NCBI GenBank assembly: GCA_026388095.1 | Contig: JAPLKL010000046.1 | Coordinates: forward strand, 1-64,000 | Length of the DNA stretch: 64,000 nucleotides | Source of the DNA: Elusimicrobiota bacterium | GTDB taxonomy: Bacteria; Elusimicrobiota; Elusimicrobia; UBA1565; UBA9628 | Direction of reading: 5' to 3' | Shown here: one piece after another, positions 1 to 9,734 of the stretch | Layout: every line of letters starts with the position of its first letter | Numbering within the stretch: position 1 is the stretch's first letter | Program-made: the position numbers and the translations under genes | Notes under the pieces: model-generated | Told to the model about the DNA's origin: nothing | Database searches by the model: none | What the model saw: the letters and a program-made list of their open reading frames with translations, nothing else

Positions 1-221
1 CACCCCGCCGCAACTCGCAGGACCCATCGGGGTTGTCAACGGCCACAGCCGGTATCGCCGGCGCGGGCCAACGCCGGGATGATGTCTCGGGACAGGCTGT
101 AAAACCGCGCAAGCCGATTCAACGAGGCCTGCTGCCGATTTTCCGTCGGACACTCCCGACCGGAGGCTGTTTCATCAGGGCTTATTGCGTCGCGCGACGG
201 ATTTTCCCCGGACAGGAGTGG
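1..221. other. Intergenic, no gene seen
   Basis: I see no credible coding region, RNA gene or promoter here. Short open frames exist on both strands but have no recognisable content and no ribosome binding site. The stretch leads into the interspersed repeat that begins near 222. Confidence 0.5.
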
Positions 222-396
222 TCCGGACACAGTCCTTTCGGTAGCGGGCAACAGTCCGTCCCCGAACTGGCGAGCCGAAGGCGCCATCCTTCGTGCAACC
301 TATCGGATGGGTTCTGCCGCCCCGCTTCGCGGGTCGGTTGCGCCCGGCAGACGGCCGCCGGGCGCTCGCAGAACGGACTTTATCAGCAGCCTGCTA
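222..396 (+). repeat. Interspersed intergenic repeat, copy A
   Basis: About 175 bp that recurs, inverted and with small differences, at 30331-30592. Shared landmarks, in order, are a TCCGGACACAG segment, GTAGCGGGCAACAGTCCGTC, small hairpins of the GCGCCGAAGGCGC type, a GGTTCTGCCGCCCCGCTTCG block, and a tail around GAACGGACTTTATCAGC ending in CTAG. The tail supplies the stop codon of the minus-strand gene that ends at 394. It shows no coding sign. It is best described as a small non-autonomous or REP/BIME-like intergenic element; the family is not one I can name. Confidence 0.75.
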
Positions 397-3300
397 GCCC
401 TTCTTGGCCGCCTTGTGTATGGCTGCGTCCACCTTCAGGCGCGCGGGGTCCGCGCCCTTGACCATGACTGCGACCTCATCGAGCAGCTGATAGGGCTTGG
501 CCTCTTCCCCGCGCAGAGTGATCTCCACCGGCAGCTCCCGGAGCTGGATCACAGTCTCGGCATTGCGCCCCGGCCGCACCATCTTGACATAGCCCGTGAA
601 CTGCCGCCCCTTGTTCTCCGGCTTGGCCAATTCATAGACGGACATGAACTCATCCACCTCGTGGTCCATCTGCCGAGCCGCCTGCTCCCGGCCGTTGAGA
701 TGCTGCAGGTACTCCTCCAGGCTCGCGAAGCCCAGGACCTTCATGTCCGCCAGCATGGCCTCGTAGGCCGCCTTGGGATCCGAGCCTTCCAGGTAGGCCT
801 CGAGCAGAGCCCGGTTGTACATGTCCGAGAACCGCCGGATCGGCGTCGAAGGATGGTCGTAGGCCTTGGCTTCCAGAGCCAGCCCCTCATGGCCCTCGGC
901 GTCGTCGGCCGAGTAGAGGGCCGAGCTGCGGCTGCGCAGGGCCAGGATCTGCGCCGTCTCCTTCACCTCGGCGGAGAGGTCCTGGCGCTGGCGCAGGCCG
1001 GCCAGATACTGCCATAAAGTCTCGTTCTCCGGCCACGGGACCCCGATGGAGGAGAGTTCCTTGCGCAGGCGCTCGTTGACCCGCTCCTCCTGGGCCGGAT
1101 GGATGCGGCTGATGTGCGGCACGCCGGCGTCCTTGGCGATGGCCTCCAGGCGCACGGCGATGGCCCGGTTCCCATAGACCTTGAGCTCTTCGATGAGCCG
1201 GTGCGACTCCTGCGATGAGCCGGTGCGACTCCTGCACCTGCGGATCGTGCTCGACTACGAACGTGCCCCAGCGGCCGTCGGGCCCCTTGCGATGCTCGGT
1301 CTCGGTGAAGCTCAGCTCCAGCTTGCCCCGGGCCTCGTCGGTGCGGTGCAGCTTGGCGGAGAGCTCCCGGGCCAAGGCCACCTGGTCGAAATGGATGATG
1401 CCGTGCCCCGCCTGCCCCTTCCAGAGCGCGCCCACTTGGTCGTAGGTGTAGCGGCCCTGCACGCGCACCAGGCCCAAAAACACTTCGGACTCTCCGAGCA
1501 GGAACTCGCCGGAGGCGCTGAAGCGCATCTTGGACACCATGGCCAAGGAGTCCTTGCCCGCCAGCAGGCTCGACACGGACTTGGACACCACCGGATGGTT
1601 CATGGGGAATTCCGAGACCCCGTCCTTGTCCACCGAGTAGAAGGTGTTGCCGATGCGGGCCGCGGCGCGGAAGGCCGGGGTGCCGGGCTTGACGTACTGG
1701 GCCACGTCGGCCGTGGCCAGATACCAGGTGTAGCTGCCGTCGGCCTCCTTGGTCACGTAGTAGGCGTCGTCGAGGTCGCCCGCGCCGACCGGGTCTATGG
1801 TGATGAAGGGCAGCTTGCGCAGGTCCTCGCTGCGGCCCTTGGCCGCCTGCATGCGCTTGAAATCAGCCTCCGGGTCCTGCTCCCGGCCCACTGCCTCGGC
1901 CTGCCGGATGACCGGCTCCTCGAAGTAGCCCCGCGCGCCGTGGCGCAGGGCGATCTCGCGCGCGGCGATCTCGGGGGTGAGCTGTGAGCCTAGGTCCAGG
2001 AGCGGCACGGCTTCATAGCCCGCGGCAGCGGGCTTCACGAAGACCTGCAGGATGGCGCCTTCTTTGGCGGCGCCCGATATGGGCATGGGAGCGTAGAGGG
2101 ATTTTGCCGAGTCGCCGGAGAAGAGCGGGGCCAGCATCAGGTTCTCACCCACGCGGCTGACCCGGCCGATGATCACGTCGGCCGCGTAGGCCCCGACAGG
2201 CTTGATGCCGCGCACGCCCTTCTCGTCGAAAGCCACGTCCACCACCGTCTCGTTCACCACTCCCTGAGCCAGCCGGTCGGGCACGCGCACCGCCTTCTGC
2301 ACCTCCATGCCTTCCGCGTTCAGGGTTGGGAGCATCACGTAGGCGCGGTCGAAGCGGCGCAGGAGCATGGCGCGGGTCTTTTGGATGTTCGCGTCTTCCG
2401 GCAGCTCGGCCGCCACGCGCTGAGCGCCCGCCTCCTCAAGGCCTGCGGGCAGGGCCTTGGCGCCTTGGGCGTAGAGATAGGCGTCGCCGCGCTCGGCCGG
2501 TTTGGGGCCGTTGGTGGTGAAGCGCTCCAGCATCTCCAAGGTGAGCTTTCCCGGGGCGGAGGGATCCGCCGCGGCCTGGGTCTTCGCGCCCGGATAAGCC
2601 GCGGCGACCACTTCGACGCCGGTGGTCTTCTTGAAGAACTCCAAGGCGGCCTTGGCGAAATCCTCGCGCGACATGCCCCGCAGGGACAAGCCCACCGCAT
2701 AGGCTCCCTTCTCGTCCGGCCGGGCCGAGACCTCGGGCCGGCCCAGGCCGAGCCTGCGCGAGAGCCGTTGGGCCACGCGCGAGACCGCGTCCGCCGCCTG
2801 TGCGCTGTTGCGGGCGCGCAGGTAGAGCCAGGCGTCGACTTGGCGGAGCTGGGGGGACGGCGCGGCCTCGGCGATCTTGAGGGAGGGCTCGGCTCTGAGC
2901 AGCGCTTCGCGCAAGGACTTCTCGGCCGCGGCGGCGTCCGCGCCGGGAGCCAGCTGCAAAGTGACCTGATAGGCGTTGGTCCCTTCCGCGCGCTGCCAGG
3001 AGACCGCGGTCTTGTCCACGCGCAGGCCTTTGGCCGTCAGGCGCTTGACCGCCTCCGCGACCAGGCTGCGGGCCTTCCATTGGCGCAGGGCGGTCGTGAA
3101 GCGCAGGCTGACAGCCGGAGCCGAAGGCGCGTCTATGACGGCCAGGACCGCTTCCTGGGGCTTGGTGAAGACGGGGGCCGCGGGCTTCTCTTTCTTGAGC
3201 GCTTCGAGGGCGATGGGCTTTCCTTCCGCCTTGGCCTCGGTGTAGACCTTGGCCGCGTAAGCCAGGCGGTTCCAGGAGCCCTCGCTCATCAGGTCCAGGA

Positions 3301-4558
3301 AGTTCTTCGGCTCCATGAAAGGGTTGTCCACGGTCCAATGCTGGCGCGCCTTCTTGAGACCGCGGGGCTGGCCGCTGGGCTCAGTGCCGGCATCCAGGAC
3401 GCGGGCCATGAGCTTGTCGAAGCCGCCTGTCTGCATGACCATCTGCTCGACGCCGACTCCGCTGGGGCCGCCCTTCCAGGGCTTGTAAGAGCCGATGGCG
3501 GTGGTGAAGAGCCGCTTGGCCAGGCGGATGTCGCGCAGGACCTGCTCAGCGGCCGCGGGCCCGCCCGAGCGGCGCACCGCGGCGAGCTGGGCGTCGAAAT
3601 AGCCGGGATAGTCGTTGGCGTACTCGGAGCGGCGCGTGAAGCTCACGTCCGCGTCTATGAGCAGGCCCGCGGGGCCGCTGACGTGCACCGGGATCATGTA
3701 AACGCCCTCGGCGTGCTTGCCGTCGGCCGGGTCGTTGAGCGCCACCGGGCCTTCCACCTTCACCGTGGTCTCCACGCCCGGGAACAGGAAAGCGGTCTCG
3801 CGCTTGACGCTCTCGGCCAAGGCGGCCTTGAGGGCGGGCAGGTTCGACTTGACCGCCGCGTCAGCCTGCTCGTCGCTCCAGTCCCGCGGCAGGCGGGCCA
3901 TGAGGTCGTAGTCCGGATTGTCCTCGCTGTGGGTCAGGCGCGCGGAAGAGCCCCGCGAGCGGACATCGATCAGCGCGCCTTTGAAGACCGAGCCCGCGGC
4001 CATGGCCACGGCTTTTTCGAGCGCGGAGCTGGTGGCGCTGACGCGGGCGAGCTCGGCGGGTGTGAAATCGATGCCTGAGACCTGGAGTATGCCTTGGTCC
4101 GAGGTTCCAGCGGCCTTCTCTCCGGTGAGCTGCTGGAACTGCTTCTCGGCGCTGTCGCGGCCGCCGTCAGCTCCGGGCTTGGCCAGGGCCTTGCCGATTT
4201 CGGCGACGTTGTCCGTGAGAGCCTGGACCTTCTGGCTGAAGACCGGCTGTTCCGGAGCGGCCATGGGGATCGGGGCGGCGAGCAGGCTCGGGGGCAATGC
4301 CGCAGGAGCGGCGAGCACTTTTGGGACCAGGGAGAGCTTGGGAGAGGCCTGCAGAGAGGGGGCCCGCAGCGAGAGGGAGGGCAAGGAGAGCGCCTGCGGC
4401 GGGCCGGACTGGACGAGCACCGCGGGTCCGGTCTGGACCGGGGCCGCGACCACGACGGAGCGGGTCTGCGCGGCGAAAGCGGGAGAGAGGGGGCTGGAAG
4501 CGAGCAGGACGGCCAGGAATGTACGCAACGCGCGCATGCGATAGTGTAGATGCCGCAT
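394..4558 (-). pseudogene. Exported nucleotidyltransferase-RNase II/R fusion, frameshifted
   Basis: The gene reads in one frame from 4558 to about 1214 and in another from about 1213 to 394. A perfect 22-bp tandem duplication (1192-1235) lies at the junction; removing one unit gives exactly 1381 codons (1380 aa). Order of parts: signal peptide (about 1-30), Ala/Pro-rich leader (31-105), helical stretch, then a nucleotidyltransferase-like domain with GS at 203-204, D-Y-D at 216-218, a further acidic strand at 302-304, and a helical block at 340-388 (RDIRLAKRLF...GFDKLM) like class I CCA-adding enzymes. A cold-shock-like segment precedes an RNB core from about residue 912 (TIDPVGAGDLDDA); an S1-like tail follows. 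The RNB family degrades RNA 3' to 5', here predicted outside the cytoplasm. A start at 4558 has AAGGA upstream; 4537 gives a tighter signal peptide. It may be a true pseudogene or an assembly error. Confidence 0.72.
1192..1235. repeat. Perfect 22-bp tandem duplication
   Basis: Units 1192-1213 and 1214-1235 are identical (GATGAGCCGGTG... to ...ACTCCTGC). Because 22 is not a multiple of three, the second unit shifts the reading frame of the RNase-like gene inside its catalytic domain. The protein sequence on the two sides (QESHRLI before, VYGNRAIAVRLEA after) joins into a normal RNB-domain stretch once one unit is removed. Confidence 0.93.
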
Positions 4559-4627
4559 ACGTTTCCTTAAAGGGTCATATGGGCCCCTCGGGTTGGGCCT
4601 TTTGGCCGGCCTTCAGCCGGTCAGCCA

Positions 4628-4656
4628 TTGAAAGGCGGGGGGGAAATTGATAAACC
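4628..4656 (+). promoter_or_regulatory. Sigma70-type promoter for the Cys-rich lipoprotein
   Basis: TTGAAA at 4628-4633 and TAAACC at 4651-4656 are separated by 17 bp. The predicted transcript starts near 4663, leaving about 30 nt of leader with GGAG at 4685-4688 before the ATG at 4694. Confidence 0.5.
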
Positions 4657-4693
4657 ATCTATGGGCCGTACCAGATCGGGGAATGGAGACACC

Positions 4694-4921
4694 ATGAAAA
4701 CACTGAATCTTCTGTTGCTGGGCTCGCTCTTGGCGCTGGCGGGCTGCGCGGCTCACAATATCCGGGAAGGCGGCGACTGCAAAGCCGACGGCGACTGCGT
4801 CAAGCCGCTGGCTTGCGCCGGCGGGACCTGCGTGCGCGAGCATTTCTCCGCCGGCCACAAGTGCGAGATCGACGCGGACTGCATGGGCACCAACCGCTGC
4901 ATAGACCGCAAGTGCCAGTAG
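4694..4921 (+). CDS. Small cysteine-rich lipoprotein
   Basis: 75 aa. It starts at 4694, with GGAG at 4685-4688. The N-terminus is a lipoprotein signal (MKTLNLLLLGSLLALAGC) with lipobox LAGC, so Cys18 should be lipidated and the protein anchored in the envelope. The mature part has two similar cysteine clusters, CKADGDCVKPLACAGGTCV and CEIDADCMGTNRCIDRKC, each with a C-x(2)-D-x-D-C pattern and a further cysteine pair. This resembles small disulfide-rich modules seen in dickkopf-like or EGF-like repeats; ligand and function are unknown. It is a single gene, convergent with the MATE gene. Confidence 0.8.
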   Translation: MKTLNLLLLGSLLALAGCAAHNIREGGDCKADGDCVKPLACAGGTCVREHFSAGHKCEIDADCMGTNRCIDRKCQ

Positions 4922-4966
4922 GCTGATCCCCTTCGAAGTCAAAGCCTGACGCCGGCTCTCGGCGGC

Positions 4967-5003
4967 AATGTCCAATGTCAAGACCTGACCCCCGAGGGTC
5001 AGG
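4967..5003 (+). repeat. Solo RAYT-type terminal repeat with hairpin
   Basis: 4967-4993 is identical over 27 bp to the right end (58559-58585) and, inverted, to the left end (57523-57549) of the RAYT element. Here no transposase is attached. Bases 4984-4991 (CCTGACCC) pair perfectly with 4996-5003 (GGGTCAGG) around a 4-nt loop, and the hairpin overlaps the stop codon (4999-5001) of the MATE gene. It may act as a 3'-end stabiliser or bidirectional terminator between the convergent lipoprotein and MATE genes. Confidence 0.85.
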
Positions 5004-6387
5004 CCGCTTCTTCCATCTGCGGCGGGACCGGCAGCGGCTCCTGCAGGGCGGGCGGCAAGGGCACCACGACCTTGGATCTCCAGCGGCCCGTGGCATAATA
5101 CCCGGCGGAGAGGGCCAATCCCACCGCCCAGGCGATGGGCACGCCCCACCAGATCCCATCGGTCCCGATGCGGCCCGCGAGCCAGGTCGAGATCGGGATG
5201 CGGATCAGCCACAAGGACAGGATGGTGATGAACATCGGTATCAGCGTGTCTCCGGCTCCGCGCAGGACTCCCGTGAGCACGAACATGCTCGAGAAGACCA
5301 CGTAGAAGCCGCCCACGATCAAGAGGTAGCGGGCCCCGATGGCCACCACGTTCGGGTCCGCGTTGAAGAGGGCGATCAAGGGCTTGCCGAACAAGATCAC
5401 CAGTACCGTGGTGGCCGCCGAGAACGCCCCCGAGATGAGCAGGGCCGCCCTCAAGCCGTGCTTGACCCGGCCCAGCTTGCCCGCCCCCAGGTTCTGGCCC
5501 GTGAACGTGGACACCGCCGCGGACAGGTTCATGGCCGGCAGCACCGCGAAAGCGTCGAGGCGGCCCGCGGCCGTGTAAGCCGCGATCGCGTCCGTGCCGA
5601 AGGCGTTGACGATGCGCGCCAGCGCCATCATCCCCGTGGCCACCAGGACCTGCTGCACACCCGTGGGCAGGCCGATGGCCAGGCCCTTCTTGAAGATGTC
5701 CCAGTCGAAGGCCAGCCCCTTCCACCTCGGCCTGACCACCGTGTGGGAGCGGTTCAAGTGCGCCACGCCCAGCACGCAGGCCACCGCCTGCGCGAGCACC
5801 GTGGCCCAGGCCGAGCCCGCGACGCCCCAGTGGCAGACCAGGACGAAGAGCATGACCAGGATGATGTTGAGCACCGTGGAGACGATCATGAAATAGAGCG
5901 GGGTCTTGGAGTCGCCCAGGCCGCGCAGGATGCCGCTGATGGTGGCGAAGCCGAAGAGGAAGAGCATGCCCGCGAACAGGATCTGCAGGTACACCGTGGC
6001 CTGATCCAGCAGTTCGACGGGAGTCCTGAGCATCATGAGCGCGGGCCGGGAGAGCCGGATGCCGACGGCCGCTATGACCAGCGAAGCGAAGAACACGAAC
6101 ACCAAGGACGTGTCCACGGCGCGCTGGACCTTCTGCATCTGCTTGGCGCCGTAGTACTGGGAGATGAGGATGGAGAAGCCCATGGTCACCCCGATGCTCA
6201 GAGCGATGAGCAGGAACAGGATGGGGAAGCTCGCGCCCACGGCCGCCAGGGCGGACTTGCCGATGGCCTGGCCCACGATCACGCTGTCGACGACGCTGTA
6301 GGACTGCTGGAACACGTTGCCGATGAGCATGGGCACCGCGAAGTTCAGGATGAGCCTGCCTTCGGGTCCGGTGGTGAGGTCCTTCAT
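4999..6387 (-). CDS. MATE family multidrug/Na+ antiporter
   Basis: 462 aa, the usual MATE length, with about 12 hydrophobic segments arranged as two homologous halves. The N-terminus (LILNFAVPMLIGNVFQQSYS, VDSVIVGQAIG) and QYYGAKQM after the second segment are typical of the DinF/NorM-like branch. Members sit in the inner membrane and export cationic drugs or metabolites in exchange for Na+ or H+. The substrate cannot be told from sequence. The start at 6387 faces the helicase gene on the other strand across 38 bp. Its stop lies inside the hairpin of a solo RAYT repeat. The C-terminus is short and acidic. Confidence 0.92.
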   Translation of the reverse strand: MKDLTTGPEGRLILNFAVPMLIGNVFQQSYSVVDSVIVGQAIGKSALAAVGASFPILFLLIALSIGVTMGFSILISQYYGAKQMQKVQRAVDTSLVFVFFASLVIAAVGIRLSRPALMMLRTPVELLDQATVYLQILFAGMLFLFGFATISGILRGLGDSKTPLYFMIVSTVLNIILVMLFVLVCHWGVAGSAWATVLAQAVACVLGVAHLNRSHTVVRPRWKGLAFDWDIFKKGLAIGLPTGVQQVLVATGMMALARIVNAFGTDAIAAYTAAGRLDAFAVLPAMNLSAAVSTFTGQNLGAGKLGRVKHGLRAALLISGAFSAATTVLVILFGKPLIALFNADPNVVAIGARYLLIVGGFYVVFSSMFVLTGVLRGAGDTLIPMFITILSLWLIRIPISTWLAGRIGTDGIWWGVPIAWAVGLALSAGYYATGRWRSKVVVPLPPALQEPLPVPPQMEEAA

Positions 6388-6413
6388 GGGGAGTCTTACA
6401 GGTTATCAAATTG

Positions 6414-6419
6414 TAGAAT
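6414..6419 (+). promoter_or_regulatory. -10 box (TAGAAT) for the helicase gene
   Basis: TAGAAT at 6414-6419 is followed by exactly 6 nt and then GTG at 6426. This predicts a transcript starting on the start codon (leaderless). No Shine-Dalgarno is present. I see no clear -35 element. Confidence 0.55.
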
Positions 6420-6425
6420 CTCCCC

Positions 6426-9400
6426 GTGCCCACCATGGACCAGGCGGACCGCGACGCCGCGCGCAGCCGCCTCGACTGCAACGTCGTGGTCGTGGCCGGC
6501 GCGGGCACCGGCAAGACCACCTTGCTGACCGACCGGATCCTCTTCAACCTCCTGGGCCGGCAGCTCCCTCTGCCCATCACCGCGCTGGTGGCTCTGACCT
6601 TCACCGAGAAAGCCGCGGGCGAGATCCGGCTGCGTTTGGCCGAGAGGCTCCTTGAGCTGGTGACGCTGCTCGGCCGGGGGTCCCTGGGCGAGCAGGCCCG
6701 CGCCCGCGCCGAGGCCGTCCTCAAGGAACTGCGCTCCCGGTTCGGCAGGAAGGACGAAGAGGTCCTGAAGCGCGCGCGCGCGGCCCTGGAGGACCTCGAC
6801 AAGGCCCAGATCGGGACCATCCACGCCTTCGCCGCGCATCTGCTGCGGCTCTATCCCCTGCAGGCCGGGGTGGACCCCGGCTTCCGGGTCGACGAAGGCC
6901 CGGGCTTCGAGGAGCTCTTCGAGACCCGCTGGTCCCAGTGGCTCGACGCTGAGCTGGGCGAGCAAGCCCGCGGCCCGAGGAAGCAGGAATGGCTCGCGGT
7001 GCTGCGCTGGGCGCCCCTGGAGGACCTCGAGGAGCTCGCGCGCGGGCTGGCCGGCGCGCCCGTGGACCTCGCGCAGATCGGCCGGCCGGACCCCGAGGCG
7101 CCGGCCCGCTTGGCGGAGCTGGAGCGCCTGCTGCGCCAGGCGCCGCAGGGCCAGCCTCCGGCGCGCGGCAAGATCCTGGAGGCGCTCTCCGGCTTGGCCG
7201 AGCACCTCGACGCTCTGGCCGCGGCCGCGTCCAGCGCGGAGCCGCCTTTGGCCCGGCTGCGGGCGGCGAAGCCGCCGCAAGCCAAGTGGCCCGCCGGCTG
7301 GGATGAGGCCTGCGCGCCGGCCTATGAGAGCGCTCAGCGCATCGCGGCCGCGGCCTCGGCGGAGAGCGAGGCCCTGGCGCGCCGCGCCGCCCGTCTGCTC
7401 ATCCCCTTCGCCGATGCCTTCCGCCAAGCCTACGCGCGCGCGGGCCTGGTCTCCTTCGACGGCCTCCTGCTCAAGGCCCGGGACCTGGTCCGCGACGACC
7501 TCGTCGTGCGCGAGGAGCTCAAGGCCAAGTACCAGGCCTTCTTGGTCGACGAGTTCCAGGACACGGACCCTCTGCAGGGAGAACTGCTGCTGTTCTTGGC
7601 GGAGGAGCTCGGCGGCCGGGCCCGACGCTGGGGCCGGGTGCGGCCCGGAGCGGGACGCCTCTTCATCGTCGGAGACCCCAAGCAGTCCATCTACCGCTTC
7701 CGGGGCGCGGACATCGCGGCCTATCAGGGCATCACGGAGCACCTGCTCCAGGGCGGCGGGGCGCTGCTCTGCGAGCTGCGGACCAATTTTCGCAGCACGG
7801 CCGGAGTCCTGGCCCCGGTCAACGCGGTCTTCCCCAAGCTCATGCGGCGCAAGGAAGGCTCCCAGCCCGACTACATCCCCGTGGCGCCCCTGGCCGAGGC
7901 TTCGGATCCTTTGCCTGCTGTCGAGATCGTGGCGGTGGGGCCTGCGGGCGAAGGGGGCGAGGAGCCCGACGCTTTGACCGGGCAGAAGACGCAGGCCGCC
8001 TGGATCGCGGGCTGGATAGCGGCGGAATGCGCCGGCGGCGGGAAGCGCCGGTTCAAGGACGTGGCCGTGCTCATGCGCACCTCGAGCGCCTTGGCCCCGC
8101 TCCTGGAGGCCTTCAAGGCCGCGGACATCCCTTATGTCGTCGAGATGGAGAAGCTCTTCTACAACAGCCAGGAGGTCATCGACCTGTCGAACCTCCTGCG
8201 CGTCCTGGACGACCCCGAGGACCGGCTGGCCTTCGCGGGCCTGCTGCGCTCGCCGCTCATGGGCCTGGCCGATGAGGACCTCCGTCTCTGGGCCGCGGCC
8301 GGCCAGCCGGGCTACCTGGAGAAGCCGCCGGCGTCCTGGCCCGCCTCCGAGAAGCGGCGTCTGGCCGGGCTCTTCGCCATCCTGCGCGGCCTGCGCGGCC
8401 GGGTGGGCCGCGTCCCCCTGGGAGAGTTCGTCTGCGCCGTGCTCGACGAGACGCCCCTGCTCGCGGCCGCGGCCCGGGCCTACCACGGCCAGCAGAGCGT
8501 CTCCAACCTGCTCAAGTTCTCCCGCCTGGCGGCCGCGGCCGCCGACGAGCGGGGCCTGACCCTGAAGGAGTTCATCGCCGTGGTGGCCCGGGCCATGGAC
8601 GAGTCCCGGGCCGAGGGGGAGAGCCCCTTGGCCGACGAGCACCTCGACGCGGTGCGCGTGCTCTCCATCCACAAGGCCAAGGGCCTGGAGTTCCCGGCGG
8701 TGCTGGTCTACAACCTGTCCGGCGGCAGCGCCCGCGGGGGCGGCGGCCAAGCCGTGCTGACCGACTGGAGCACGGGCCGCGCCGGGCTGAGCCTGGCGCG
8801 CTGCGGGGCTGGCGACGCGGTCCGGGCGCTGCTGGAGGACCGGGAGCGCCAGCGCCGGGAAGACGAGACCGTGCGCCTGCTCTACGTGGCGCTCACGCGC
8901 GCCAAGGACAAGCTCATCCTGCTGGGCCACCGGAAAGCGGACCAAGGCACCTTGGCCCGGCTCTTGCGCGATGCCGGGGCTTGGCCGGCATCGGAAGCCG
9001 AGACGGTTTTGTCCCTGCCGGTGCATGTCCTGAGGGCCGGCGCGGGCGCGATGCGTTCCGGCCAGGCGCGCCTCTCGGGGCTGCGCTGCGCGCATCGCCT
9101 GCCCGAGCCCAAGGCCTTGGCGCGGCTGCGGGCCGAGAGGCTGCGGCGGCGCGATGCGGCCGCGGCGCGCGGCTGGACCCGGACTGCGACCGAGTACTTG
9201 AAAGAGGGCGGCCCGGACCTCGGCCGCCAAGCCCGCCCCGCCGGCCCCGGCTTGGGCCCCTTGGTGGGGCAGCTCTGCCACAAGGTCCTGGCCCTCTGGG
9301 ATTTCCGCAGGCCGGCCGACCTCGGAGCGGCCCTGGCCACGGCGTGCCGCGCCCTGGCTGGAGCTCAGCCCGAGGCCGATTGGGCCGCCGCGCGCGGCGA

Positions 9401-9725
9401 GGCCGAGGCGGTCCTGCGGATATTCCTGGGCTCCCGGGCCGCCCGGGAGCTGGCCGAAGCCGAGATCCTGGGGCGGGAACTGCCCTTCGTCTACGGCGAG
9501 GCGGGTGCCGTGGTGCGGGGGACCATCGACCTGGTCTACCGCCAGGGCGGGCGCGTGGTGGTGGCTGATTTCAAGAGCGAGGCGGCGGCCCCGCGGAGCC
9601 TGGGCGCCCTGCGCGAGAGGTACCGGCGCCAGGGCGAGGACTATCGCGCGGCGGTGGAGCGGGCCTGGGGGCTGGCGGACGTCGAGTTCCGCCTCATCTT
9701 CTTGAGGAGCCCGGATCTGGCCTGA
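6426..9725 (+). CDS. UvrD/AddA-type helicase with C-terminal nuclease
   Basis: 1099 aa. Superfamily 1A helicase motifs are in order: Walker A AGAGTGKTT (24-32), motif Ia ALTFTEKAAGE, motif II FLVDEFQDTD, motif III GDPKQSIYRFRGAD, motif IV LRTNFRS, motif V SIHKAKGLEFP, motif VI LLYVALTRAKD. A PDDEXK nuclease follows at the C-terminus (IDLVYRQGGRVVVADFKSE, about 1035-1053). This is the AddA/RecB plan: ATP-driven unwinding plus end resection in double-strand break repair. No AddB-type partner is seen in the window, so it may act alone or with a partner elsewhere. The GTG start at 6426 is preferred because a -10 box lies 6 nt upstream; ATG 6435 is the alternative. Confidence 0.9.
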   Translation: MPTMDQADRDAARSRLDCNVVVVAGAGTGKTTLLTDRILFNLLGRQLPLPITALVALTFTEKAAGEIRLRLAERLLELVTLLGRGSLGEQARARAEAVLKELRSRFGRKDEEVLKRARAALEDLDKAQIGTIHAFAAHLLRLYPLQAGVDPGFRVDEGPGFEELFETRWSQWLDAELGEQARGPRKQEWLAVLRWAPLEDLEELARGLAGAPVDLAQIGRPDPEAPARLAELERLLRQAPQGQPPARGKILEALSGLAEHLDALAAAASSAEPPLARLRAAKPPQAKWPAGWDEACAPAYESAQRIAAAASAESEALARRAARLLIPFADAFRQAYARAGLVSFDGLLLKARDLVRDDLVVREELKAKYQAFLVDEFQDTDPLQGELLLFLAEELGGRARRWGRVRPGAGRLFIVGDPKQSIYRFRGADIAAYQGITEHLLQGGGALLCELRTNFRSTAGVLAPVNAVFPKLMRRKEGSQPDYIPVAPLAEASDPLPAVEIVAVGPAGEGGEEPDALTGQKTQAAWIAGWIAAECAGGGKRRFKDVAVLMRTSSALAPLLEAFKAADIPYVVEMEKLFYNSQEVIDLSNLLRVLDDPEDRLAFAGLLRSPLMGLADEDLRLWAAAGQPGYLEKPPASWPASEKRRLAGLFAILRGLRGRVGRVPLGEFVCAVLDETPLLAAAARAYHGQQSVSNLLKFSRLAAAAADERGLTLKEFIAVVARAMDESRAEGESPLADEHLDAVRVLSIHKAKGLEFPAVLVYNLSGGSARGGGGQAVLTDWSTGRAGLSLARCGAGDAVRALLEDRERQRREDETVRLLYVALTRAKDKLILLGHRKADQGTLARLLRDAGAWPASEAETVLSLPVHVLRAGAGAMRSGQARLSGLRCAHRLPEPKALARLRAERLRRRDAAAARGWTRTATEYLKEGGPDLGRQARPAGPGLGPLVGQLCHKVLALWDFRRPADLGAALATACRALAGAQPEADWAAARGEAEAVLRIFLGSRAARELAEAEILGRELPFVYGEAGAVVRGTIDLVYRQGGRVVVADFKSEAAAPRSLGALRERYRRQGEDYRAAVERAWGLADVEFRLIFLRSPDLA

Positions 9726-9734
9726 AGTCCGTCT

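Noticed and set aside
33-461. Open frames within the left-end repeat
   Set aside because: They cross the interspersed repeat and have repeat-derived sequence that recurs in another frame near 30250-30620.
1150-1240. Programmed ribosomal frameshift in the RNase-like gene
   Set aside because: There is no slippery heptamer; the perfect 22-bp duplication fully explains the frame change.
6396-9281. 961-codon minus-strand open frame opposite the helicase gene
   Set aside because: The plus strand carries all helicase motifs in order; the minus frame is compositional noise.
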